A stretch of DNA of 64,000 bases from Oreohelix idahoensis (lineage: Eukaryota > Mollusca > Gastropoda > Stylommatophora > Oreohelicidae): the NCBI GenBank assembly GCA_024509875.1, contig JAMPIV010008094.1, positions 62,001 through 126,000 of the forward strand. The letters run 5' to 3'. Positions 44,800-55,398 of this stretch are shown here, one piece after another (within the stretch, counting starts at the first letter, position 1; each line of letters starts with the position of its first letter). The position numbers and the translations under genes are program-made. A model generated the notes under the pieces. The model made no database searches. It saw nothing but the letters and a program-made list of their open reading frames with translations, and was not told the origin of the DNA.

Positions 44800-46090
44800 G
44801 TCCTGTAATGTGTATGTTTTATGCATGAGCCCTATGAATTTTTAATAACTAATTGTCACAGGATGAATTGGGGCGACCTCTTCTCGATCTCTTCTCCACT
44901 ACGGCATTACTTATTTTCAATTGAAGTGAGGACTGATTACCTGGGATTTCCGAGTCGCCACCTTTTTCTTTCTTTGCTATGTAGTAGATACTTTGTATTT
45001 TCAGCATTCTTACAGTCCTTTCAGCGATACGTCGTCATAGCTGTTTGGCTACCCGTCCCTCCCTGCTGGGAAAGAACGGATGAGATAATATTAATCGACA
45101 CCCATGTTGGTTAATCTCGGGTGTGGCCGACATCAGACTACAGATTAACACTAAAATCGCCCAGTGTATTTGCTTAATCGTTGATAAGGCCAGGGTGCGT
45201 TCTTCGCCAAGATGATAATACGCTGAAAGTTTGATAGCCACTACGGGGAGACACCTTATGGACATACATGAATGATGTAATCGTTTCCTGTCCGACTTTC
45301 ACGAACAGATTACTTTATGGGAAAGTAAGATGTTACATCTTACACACATTGTTGAGTGAGTGTACGGACGTGTCACTTCCATATATGGGAAAGGTGACCT
45401 TTTGCATCACGCACATTATTTCAGGCGGAAATAATTTTGAAATTACCCCACAAAACCCGTATGTTTGAAACGATTGGCGCTCACTTGTAACAAACACATG
45501 CGGGGGTAGACAGTGAATATAATCCGACACTTTTTGCAAGTCACTGTGAGAATCGCTTGCCAAGACGACAACCAGACCTTGCCAGAGCCTAGAATCAAGA
45601 TTTTTATATCGGAACCGGACCATTGTTTGAGCGATTTTGAGGACTTCAGAGCCCAGAATAAACTCTACCATTTAACAAAGACATCGGGAATCTGAGGAAT
45701 CTAAAGCACAGAGTCAAAGTGGGAATTCATTGTTAAAATAACGACCCCTAAGAACATGTATACCAGTGCCTTTATTCCTCTGAGCAAACAGTCTGTGGGC
45801 CAAGATTGGCGTAAGCTGTGCATTTTACATTCTATATTTTTCATTACTAACATGTGAACTACTATGTATATATTGCCATGTGAATATTAATATGCGAAAA
45901 TTGCTAGTGGATGTCCAAGTCATTTGAGGCTGGCAACCTTAAGCGTATAGAATGATGATTTCATGAACAACCGCTGGAATGGCTGGTGACTGCTTTATTG
46001 CTAGTTTCTTAAATAGAACTAAAAAGCATAGGTAGTCCCAAGTTCCATATGGAGCAGGGAGGAAAAAATGAAAGAAATGATGCACATTCT
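44800..46090. other. No recognisable feature
   Basis: Several frames of 60-112 codons occur on both strands, but none has a domain, splice context or repeat homology that I can support. Confidence 0.4.
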
Positions 46091-46149
46091 AATTATAATA
46101 TTTACATTTACAAACCAATGTAAATGTCTATGTAAACATATTCACTTTA

Positions 46150-46302
46150 AAAATAATGAAAGTTTTCAAGCTTTTCAACCAATGTAGATGTAAATGAAAA
46201 TATATTCAATCTATATTGTGAACATTTTTCAACCAGTGTAGACGTAACAGAAAACATATTCAATCTATATTGTGAGCATTTTTCAACCAATGTAAATGTA
46301 AA
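46150..46302 (+). repeat. 54-bp tandem repeat, left of a LINE insertion
   Basis: attcaatctatattgtg recurs at 46204 and 46258 (period 54), within units ending ttttcaaccaatgtaaatgt. Related atgtaaa-rich sequence resumes at 53156 on the other side of the LINE. Confidence 0.75.
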
Positions 46303-46548
46303 TCTGCCATCATTGGTACCTATACCTTGTAGCGGTATGGCAGCTTGTGTACCCTGACAATCCCCAGAGCTATGCAGTGGGAGATTTACTCCTGGTAGGT
46401 TCAACCAAGCTGGACTGGTCTGCGTGGGTAGGGGTCAGACAAAAGCTGGTACTCTGGTACTCCAGGTTGGGGGTTTTAGCACAGGGCCGACACCCCTGTC
46501 TATGTAAAAAAATCGCACGTTACGGAAACAACAATAAATGGAAAAACT

Positions 46549-48521
46549 TTGCTGCGGGACGGACATCCGGAGTCTCAGGCTCGTATGACTGACAGTGGTG
46601 AAAGCCGAAAGGAAGCCATTGGCATGAAAACGGATGCCCCGACCGCAAGACACGAAACCAGAATTGGTTTTTGGAACGTCAGAACTATGAATGAGGCAGG
46701 AAAGCTGAGACAAATCACAGCAGAGATGAGGAACTACAAGATACATATCCTGGGAATAAGCGAGAGCAGATGGACAGGTAGGGGGAGAATTAAAAACAGC
46801 TACAGGGGAAACAATACTTTATTATGGCAGAGAGGATGGTCAGCACAACGAAGGTGTAGCCATTATCCATAAGAAAGGAATGGAAAGGTCTTTACTGGAA
46901 TGGAAACCCATCAACAACAGACTGATAAGAGCACGACTAAGAGGGAGGTTTACCAACACCACAATTATACAATGCTATGCACCAACAAACGACAGCGATG
47001 AAGAGATCAAGGACGAGTTCTATCAACAGGTACAAAAAGAAACGGAAACTACACCCAGGTACGATCTCATTATAGTAATGGGAGACATAAATGCGAAAGT
47101 GGGAGCACACAATAATTATAACGAAAGAGTAATGGGGAAATGCGGCAGTGGAACAGCAAATGAGAATGGGGACAAATTAATAAGCTTCTGCAGTATTAAC
47201 AACCTGGTCATTGGAGGAACACTTTTTCCACACAAGGAAGTGCACAAGTTAACATGGGAATCACCAAACGGACGAGACAGAAACCAGATAGATCACATAA
47301 TGATCAATGGCAGATGGAGACATGCACTACAAGACGTGAAAGTAAGAAGAGGCGCAGATGTGGGAAGTGATCATCACCTAGTAGTAGCAAGACTGAAAGT
47401 GAAACTCAGAGCTGCTGGACCAGTTGCAGTCAGACAGAAAAGATACAACATCACGAAACTGAAGGATCCCCTCACCAGAAAAGCTTTCGTGGTCGACGTA
47501 AAGAGAAGATATGAGATTATCAAAAGCCAGGAAAGAACAGAGACCGATGATGTTGACCAGAGATTCAACACCATCTCAACAATATACAAGAAAAGCAGCA
47601 AGTCATGCTTGGGGTTCCAGGAAAGAAAGAGCCAAGACTGGATAACACCAGATACGCTAAACACCATAGCGAAGAGAAAGGAAATGAAAAGAAAGAAAAC
47701 AGAAGCTAAGTCTCCCAGATTAAAGGCAATATATAGTGAACAGTACAGTCAGCTGGACAAGGAAGTTAAACGTCAAACCCGTGCTAACAAAAGGACATTT
47801 CTGGATGACCTTGCAAGACAGGCAGAAGAGGCAGCACTGAGAAATTAACAAAGCACAGTATACAAAATAACAAAAATCATCAGTGGAAAACGAGGTGCAA
47901 ACAATATTACATTAGTAAGAGATAAGCAAAGAAATCTCATCACAACAGTAGAGGGACAGGAAACAAGATGGGCAGAGCATTTCAGAGAAACTCTTAATAA
48001 GGAACCACCAGAGACACAATTGAATGTTCCTGAGGCTGAAAATGATCTAGATGTTAATACAGACATCCCACGAAAAGAAGAAATAATCACAGCAATCAAA
48101 GGGTTAAAGAATGGAAAAGCTCCTGGTCATGATAACTTAAATGCAGAGCTATTTAAGACAGACCCAGAGCTAGCAGCAGAACTATTAGAACCACTATTTG
48201 CACAAGTCTGGAAAACAGGGACAACACCAACAGAGTGGAAAAAAGGAATAATTGTCAAATTGCCCAAGAAGGGAGATCTTGCAGACTGCAATAATTGGAG
48301 AGGAATAACTCTTCTCTCAGTTCCCATCAAAATACTAGGCAGGATAATTATACAGAGAATCTCAAAAGCAGTAGACCACAAACTGAGGAAAGAACAAGCA
48401 GGATTTAGAAAGAACAGAAGATGTGTAGATCATATATTTACCCTCATGAACATTATAGAGCAGTGCTCAGAATGGCAAAGACAGTTGTACATTAATTTCG
48501 TTGATTTCGCGTCTAATGACA
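46549..48521 (+). pseudogene. LINE endonuclease and partial reverse transcriptase
   Basis: Endonuclease motifs: FWNVRTMNEAGK near 46670 and ILGISESRWTG near 46750; then, after a frameshift near 46812, IIQCYAPTN near 46970, VMGDINAKVG near 47077, RNQIDHIMINGR near 47280 and GSDHHLVVA near 47362. A TAA at 47846-47848 interrupts the frame, which continues in phase into RT: KNGKAPGHDNLNAELFK near 48105, WKKGIIVKLPKKGD near 48238, NNWRGITLLS near 48290, KEQAGFRKNR near 48390 and FVDF near 48497, where it stops abruptly. The protein would nick target DNA and copy the element RNA at the nick. Confidence 0.85.
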
Positions 48522-48639
48522 AGTGAAATAAAAAGAACAGCTGCACAGAGTATATGTGGACACCGGCGTGCATACGCCATGGTACTCCGTAGCTCGTTCA
48601 ATCTGACAGATACAGCCGTATGTTAAGTCGTTGAAATCA

Positions 48640-51600
48640 CTGAGGTAATGTCTGAGCGACGTATACATACGGACTTGAGGTTGGTGAAGGATGAGGGCTC
48701 ATGAATATGCGAATGACACAACTGAGCAGGCTTGAGTGTTATGTTGCTGCAGCTATCAGTTCAATTGGGTCAGAGGGTGAGAGGGAGTGCGCAAGTGTGT
48801 AGAGGTTCTCACAGACAGTCGGACTAATATGGTTGGAAGGTAAATTATGTAGGGTGGTGTGTGCAAGGGAGATGATGAGCGAATATGCTGTTAGATGTAC
48901 CTACGACATGGTCTCTATTATCCATTCTGAGCTACGACCAGCCTACTATAATGCGTGTCATCGAAGTGGTAAGTTGTCAACAAGTTTTTTTTACAACACA
49001 GTGTTACATTGAGATGAGAGGATCTTCGAGTAAGGATGGATAGGGAATCTTAATGATTGGTCACTATCTGGTTGAGCCAGGACATGGTGTGTTTTGCATT
49101 ACTTGGATCGCGATCACTACTGGTATGGTGACTATTGTATGAGAGTGTTAAGGGTAGTATGTGATGAGGGGGAGGGAAGTGGATCTCATGTGACGTCCTA
49201 GAGTAGATTCTGGGTTGTACACACACACTGCACGTTTTAAGTGGATGGTAATAAGTGGATCCCTAAAGGTTGAAATTGATGGTAGGACGGAGGGAAGGGT
49301 ACTGGGGTGTGCTTGGGGGGGGTTTAGCAGGGGGGATTATCCATGATGAGTCTATAGCTTGATTAGTGGAGTGGGTTTGACTATGAGAGCGATGGGAGTA
49401 GTAAAGTTTGATGGTATGGGGAGGTTAAGGATCATGAGTTTAGGGTGTTAGTGGAGGTGGTAGGATAATGGGAATGATGAGAAGTGGCAGCTATGGATGG
49501 AGGATATAGTATGGTGGCAGCCAATAGGAATATGAGAAAGCAATCGATGGTACACACATAGAGCTGGGGTGGATTGGATATTGAGGACTAAACGTGATTT
49601 CACGTGTGAGTGTGGGAAGATTTTATAGTAGGGTGGGGTTTAAATGGGGTAAGTGTGATAGGATAGGGGGGGGGTAGCTGTGGTAAGAATTGTACATGTG
49701 GTATGTAAGGATGTACTGATGTAGGTTGGGGACAATGTCTTATCATGGGGAGGGAATAGGAAATATGTAAAATTGTAGAGTTAACTGTGTCCAGTCCGGG
49801 GGGATAATAGCTAAGGTGGAGAAAATGGTATTGTTTGTTGAGGGTAAGGGGGTGGGGACTAGGGGAGGTGTTTAAGGGGTGGTTAGCGAGACAGGGAGAC
49901 TCTTGAGAGGATGCGCTATGGGGGTTGTGATAGGTGTGGGGGTGGGGTTTTAATCTCCTACCCTGAGGACTGTTAGTATGGAGGGGGGTGGGGGAAGGAA
50001 TGTTTGTTAAGGAATCGAGAAGGGATCTGTCTCTGGGGAGCTCTACTCAGGAGGGGGATGGTAATAAGTCAGAATTTGCTGTTGGTAGGGGGGATCCTAG
50101 GTGAGGGGGGTGGGAGAAAATGTAAGGAAATGTTAAGGAGTAGAGAGTGGCTTTTGTCAGACTGAGGGGTGGAGATTTCTTCAGTGTGGGTGAGAGAGGG
50201 AAGAGAATGGATGTGGGAGGTTAGGAATCTCTTAGCGAGTGAAGGGGGGAGGGGGAACCAGGGATGAAGTGGATGTAAAACTAATGGGAGGAAGCCTTTG
50301 GGATAATAGGATGATGTAGTGACCATGTAGAAGGTGGGAAGAAAGTCTGACGTGGGGTGGAGTGCCTTGGGGGGGGGACTAGGTCTACAACAGTGGGGGA
50401 TACTCATGTGGGTTAATGGTGGTGACAACTAATGTTGGAGGGATACACTCTAGGGGGTGTTGAAATATAGGTCTTCTATCAGGGGAGGGTGGGGGTCTCT
50501 GATTAGTATCTTCACATGGGTCTGTTGAGATGGGGTTCAGCTTGGGGTGAGGGGTGGTTAGGGGCAGTGATTATACTACACACAGGTGGGCGTGAGTTTA
50601 CACTCATACTAATATGGGTTTGAACTGTATCTTCCAGAACCAGCGCACTGGTTAGAATGGGGTAAGAATTTGGTTGGGTTGAGTGTGTAACGGAGATGTG
50701 ACTTCTTACTGATTTAATGGATCTTGGAGGTTTTTATCACCTAGATGTGGTTGGAGTTTTTGGGATGATGTAGTTTTGAGGAATAGGGGTACTTATATGG
50801 AGATTCGATATGCGAATGTAATACGTCTGAGTTACTTATCTCTTGGGGTAAGGAGGTTTTCTAGGGATTGGGTTGAGAGGTGGATGTTCATCTGCTGGTG
50901 GGGTTCTAGGGGTGGTGAGGGTATTGTGACACGGGGTGGTTGGGAGGGTCTGTGGGTTGCTGGTATGGGTATGGGGAGGGGTTGTTGGGGTGTCAGTGGG
51001 GGGGTAGAGTCTTAGGCGAAGGTGTGTAGTGATGGGGGAATTTAGTGTTACTGTTATGATAGCATCTCTAAGGTTATATGCTAATCGCTATTAAAGGGGT
51101 GGTGAGATTGTAGTCAGTTCACTAGGATTATGCGAGGGGATGTGGGTAGGGGTTGAGGTGAATTTTGCTAGGGGGGGGTGGAGGTGGATCTCTACGGAGG
51201 GGGAATAGAGGAGCCTGAGAAATCACATCGAGTCGCCAGGGGTGGTTCTTATTGGGAGGGTGATCCCGTCTCACTATATTGATACAAGGGATGGTGGCAG
51301 TAGTAATTTGTGATTAGTTGGTGATATATATGGAGTAGTGTGGAGGGTGATTATGTGGGGTGGTGGATGTAGTAGGAGGGGGGTAGGGTATGGTATTTGA
51401 GATGGTAGTGGGTGTTTGTCTGGGAGGTGATGTGGAAAGTATTCTCTATTGGTGGGGGAGGTATGTGGGTTTATGTAATTCTCTGAGGGATGTGTGGGCA
51501 ATGGGAGGGTAGGGTATTGGATATTATTTAGAAGTTAGTTGTAGATGTTTGTTTATGTATTTAGATATACAAGGTGGGATATTTGAAGAGAGTAGTGGGG

Positions 51601-51750
51601 AGGAGGATGTTGGTTAAATGATGGAAAGGGTATATTTTGGGGTGGTGATGTAGATATTTATGTGGGTAGTGGGATTGGGAATATAGTTGTTTAGAGAGTA
51701 TTTATTAGGGGTGTTATGTGAGAGGTGGGAATTATAGGTAATTATTAATT
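48640..51750. other. Strongly G-rich, C-depleted block of unknown origin
   Basis: From just after the broken LINE RT the + strand becomes progressively G-rich and C-poor. One 60-base line (49981-50040) has 29 G and 4 C; another (51421-51480) has 25 G and 2 C. It returns to ordinary AT-rich sequence near 51750. Many runs of 4-8 G occur. I see no tandem period, coding homology or RNA gene. The minus-strand Pro/His/Ser-rich frame at 50069-50428 is a composition effect. Confidence 0.75.
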
Positions 51751-51904
51751 GGTTTTATTTTATAAAGTATTAAGATAAGTTGGTTTATAAGAATATGAAA
51801 CTCTATACTTAAATATGAGTTAGTAATAATATAAAATAAGATAGGTGTCAAGTGTAACTATTTGGAGTTAATTGATGTTATACTGAGATAAGACAAGTTT
51901 TGTT

Positions 51905-52780
51905 TTTCATTAAAAAAGATATCAAATATTCAATCTTACCACAATTCAATGGAAATAATAAACAAAAACGTTGACTGTGCGATGAATTTTTGGCACAATT
52001 TCGTTCTGCCTCATGTCCCAGGCTTTTTATTTAGAAAAATAATGAGCTGGCTCTCAACGCACTGTTCCTTAGTAAGTTTCTTTTAAAATGTGGCATCCGA
52101 ACAGACGCTTCCTAATTGAACTATATTAACAGGTCTAGCCAATAGGACCATGTTTACACAAGCTTCTGAAAAAATGTACCCTTCCTACGTTTCCCCTAAC
52201 AACCAAAATTAGTATTTGCAGTCCAACTAATCGTGTTTCGCCTTACATATACTGCCCGCCAATCAAATCGGATTTAACATGGTGGCCTATTTCCCGTAAA
52301 ATAGTGGTTTCAAAACATGCCACTGTGCAATTCCGATTTGGTGCTGTCAGACAACCTCACTATTTTCTTTTGGCTATAATTTGTTAATTCCTAGACTATT
52401 TGCGTAACCTTTAACATATTCTTTGTCAGCAAGTCCTAAGGAACCCAAATATATAATTTTAATGGAGCTAAGTGGCTGCGTTCAAAATATGCATTTTCTT
52501 CTACCTCCCGTTCACTTCGATACGATGTGGTGTCTGGGTACTGTCAGGTTTTCAGACATAAAACAGTATAATGTCATGTTTACCAATGAGCATTTAACAG
52601 ATTTTTAAACCTAACTCTCGTATGGGTAGTGTTTTTATCACTGTCTATTTGAAAAAAAGTTAGTGCTTCATGCCTTACGCTTGGGGTGGCATTAATTTTA
52701 TATCGCGAGACGCGTGTTAGTGTTGCATGCGTTCCTTCGTACATCGCTCTCCCTCTCTTTCTATCCTAAGTCCATCTGTC
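51905..52780 (-). repeat. Fragment of an intron-bearing LTR of the array family
   Basis: The reverse complement aligns with the array LTR from about its 320th base (cagatgga) to the splice junction and then about 35 bp into the intron of the solo LTR (taagattgaat... with the ttttcattaaaa block). The donor GTAAG is at 51939-51935. It also keeps the 85-bp segment near 52525-52615 that the array LTRs lack. Homology stops at the LINE 3' end on the right. Confidence 0.75.
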
Positions 52781-52782
52781 TG

Positions 52783-53155
52783 AATATTTTGGCCGAATAT
52801 CATCACCAACCAAGATCTGCTTACTCGGAGCAAGCAAGAGGACATGCACACCATCATAGCTGGCAGACGCTGGAGCTGGGTTGGCCATGTCCTCAGAAGA
52901 GACCCCGATGCCATCACAAGAACAGCTATGCTATGGACCCCTGAAGGAAAACGAAAGAGAGGCCGACCAAAAACAACTTGGCGGAGGACTGTGGAGGCTG
53001 AGATGCAAAGAATGAACCAGAGTTGGGGCACTGTACGAAGGATCGCCGCCGACCGAGCAAAGTGGAATCAATTTGTTGTTGCCCTACAAGACGCCACTAG
53101 GCGCAATGGCCACTGACTGCTTTGATGGTCGGCGGCTAAGGATCAAAGAAGAAGA
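52783..53155 (+). pseudogene. LINE C-terminal region and 3' end
   Basis: Reads NILAEYHHQPRSAYSE-equivalent in one frame and, in the coding frame, DMHTIIAGRRWSWVGHVLRR, DPDAITRTAMLWTPEGKRKR, GRPKTTWRRTVEAEMQR and WNQFVVALQDATRRNGH before the stop at 53116. It ends ggcggctaaggatcaaagaa with a short GAA tail. A nearly identical copy lies at 58526-58960. It forms the 3' end of the LINE whose 5' half is at 46303-48521. Confidence 0.8.
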
Positions 53156-53259
53156 AATGTAAATGTAAACATATTCTATTTATACTAATAACTTTTCACT
53201 TGAATGTAAAGTAAATATAAAGCTATTCGATTTAAATGTAAATAAAGTTTTCTCTCAAG

Positions 53260-54590
53260 GGATTAAGCTTAATTCTCATCGAGGGTAAATTTGGAGGTAG
53301 ATGGGATGGTGGAATAGGAAGATGGGAACACATAAGTATGTGTCGGGAAACGCAATACTCAGGACAGCGTTTTGTTTCTATTCTTTCTCCATACTAGTTG
53401 GTGGTACCAGTGAGGGTACTAATCTCTGGAACAAAGTGAGGGTAAGTGTGGACTGACGTCAAGCTAGACACCATCATCAGAGGGTCTGAGAGACGCGGGA
53501 CCAGCTTTGCAGTTACTCCTTGATCTTACTTTGAACGTGCTGCAACTTTAATCTTGACCAGAGACGCGAGACCTCCAGTGACCTTTCTGCACAGAACCCG
53601 AAAAAATCAGCAGGAGCAGAAACTACCATTTGCAGCTAAGTCAAACCTAAAAGCTGCTAAGTAACTTTCTTCCGTAAAACATGACCATCGTACGATGATG
53701 AGTATTTTTTGTTAAAGATTATTCAATTCTTTTGAACTGTTAAAACTTAGTTGATTATTAAATCTGTTATTTGTAAATATACAAATTTAACGTCGATTTA
53801 ATCATTTTGAATGTACTGAATGTTTGTCTCAGTCAATTTACTAAATACACTCTAAACAAAGCTATACCATAATAAGAAGAATTCCACTGAGTAAATCAGG
53901 GTAGGGGGTTGAACAAGCTGAAATTAATCATTGCTTAATTCTTTATAAAAGGCGGCGGATCAGATATAAGTTAACAATTGCCCTCCCAACGCAGCATTGT
54001 TCTTGACTTCTGAAATATCTTATGAACACTACCTTGAGATAGAAGCATCATTATCCTTCTATCTACAACTCTGCCAAGAGTAATCTTGTGCGAAGGTAGA
54101 CACATTTGAAGACCCATATTAGATACTCTTGAGTTTTGGCCACTGTTGGACTACTACTACAAAGCAGGGGAGGCAATTCCGTGACACTAAAAACATAATC
54201 TTTGTGAGTAGATTTGCCTTTAAGCGCATTGAACATTATAAAATAATATTTTAATACACTAGGGATAATTCTAAAGATTCAAAATGCAAGTTTACGAAAT
54301 TTAGAACACTCAGTGAAAAAAGCTTTCAAAAGTAAATATGGCAAGCCTATATGTTTTAAATGTTAAATGTTTAGAATTGAGACCTTACCAGTCAGCCCCA
54401 AAGTTTTGGCATGGTTAATTTTATCTTGTTCAATGTCGAAGTTGAAATAAATATGTTGTTTAGGACTCGACAATTTGCCACACTTAACAAGATCACGTGT
54501 TTGCACAAGATCACGTGTTTGCACCGAAATGTTAACTTAATTGTTATTGTTGTTCACACTGGACATTATTGCACTAAGAAAACCCCTAGG
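53260..54590. other. No recognisable feature
   Basis: AT-rich sequence without supported genes or classified repeats. A direct duplication of aagatcacgtgtttgcac occurs near 54489-54523. Confidence 0.4.
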
Positions 54591-54865
54591 CAAATGTCTG
54601 CGGTGTTTCTTAACGAAGGGTGCATACACCTCCAGGGCGTGCGAGACTTAACCTCTGAAGGTGCGAGACATGCCAGGTAATTCAGAAAGCGAATCATCAA
54701 AATCACTTATATCATACACAGAACTCAAATGTATCTCTACAAAATAGAACAGTGAATTAAACGTGAACTAAATACCGAACCTTAGTCACATTCTATTTAT
54801 AACTTTTGTCAAAACATACTTGTCTATTCTGCTTCTTTATGGTATATTTTACGACCTAGAAGATA

Positions 54866-54964
54866 ATGAGGTGCCAGGCTTCTTAAGATGATGTAAAGGT
54901 TTGCGAGGCTTCTTAAGATGTTATAAAGGGGTGCGAGGCTTCTAAAGATGTTATAAAAAATATA
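54866..54964 (+). repeat. 30-bp tandem repeat, left block
   Basis: Units of cttcttaagatgttataaag + gggtgcgagg, about three copies. The same unit forms the block at 58070-58250, and a partial unit (aaaggggtgcgaggctt) lies at 55382-55398 beside the LINE end. Confidence 0.85.
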
Positions 54965-54965
54965 A

Positions 54966-55276
54966 AAAAATATTTTAAACACAGGCTTTTAAGACACTAA
55001 AAAGCCACAAATAATTTTTCAAGGAGTTTATAGCTTGCAGTAAAAAAAAAAATATAACATCAAATTGACAAAAAGTGTGGGGCGCTTAAGCGCTTATCAC
55101 ATATTTTATCCATAAGTGTGTAATGAAGTATAAAGCAGAAGTTAATTTCATGTAGAATCAGCGCCCCAGGCTTTTTGTCAATTTGATGTTACATTGTTTT
55201 ACTGCAGGCTATAAACTCCTTGAAAAATTATTTGTGGCTTTTTAGTGCATTAAAAGCCAGTGTTTAAAATATTTTT
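54966..55276. mobile_element. Foldback element / MITE with 120-bp inverted arms
   Basis: The left arm (54966-55086) and right arm (55160-55276) are imperfect reverse complements: aaaaatattttaaacac, caaataatttttcaaggagt, aacatcaaattgacaaaaag and ggcgct blocks on the left pair with their complements on the right. The spacer is about 73 bp and includes the palindrome taagcgctta. No coding content. A transcript would form a long hairpin. Confidence 0.75.
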
Positions 55277-55398
55277 AAAAATATTTTTTATTTTCTTCTT
55301 TTTAGTGTAATGTTTTTGTTGTTTTTAAATTTAAGTCAAATGTAATCGATCCGCTAATGACATTCAAGTGTGGTGAAGAAAAAGGGGTGCGAGGCTTC

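Larger units (their letters stand above)
46303..53155 (+). mobile_element. APE-type LINE (RTE-like) with 14-bp target duplication, centre replaced
   Basis: The 14-mer aatgtaaatgtaaa flanks it at 46289-46302 and 53156-53169. The 5' end is a GC-richer leader (46303-46548), followed by endonuclease and the first part of RT. Coding homology stops at about 48521. The element's C-terminal segment and GAA tail reappear at 52783-53155. In between are a G-rich block and an LTR fragment. The RT palm with its catalytic Asp pair is missing, so this is not a simple insertion into the LINE: part of it was lost. Confidence 0.65.

Noticed and set aside
45333..45695. Overlapping frames of 112 (minus) and 60 (plus) codons
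   Set aside because: No recognisable domain, codon signal or splice context; could be chance in unique sequence.
50069..50428. Pro/Ser/His-rich 119-codon minus-strand frame
   Set aside because: Composition effect of the G-rich block.
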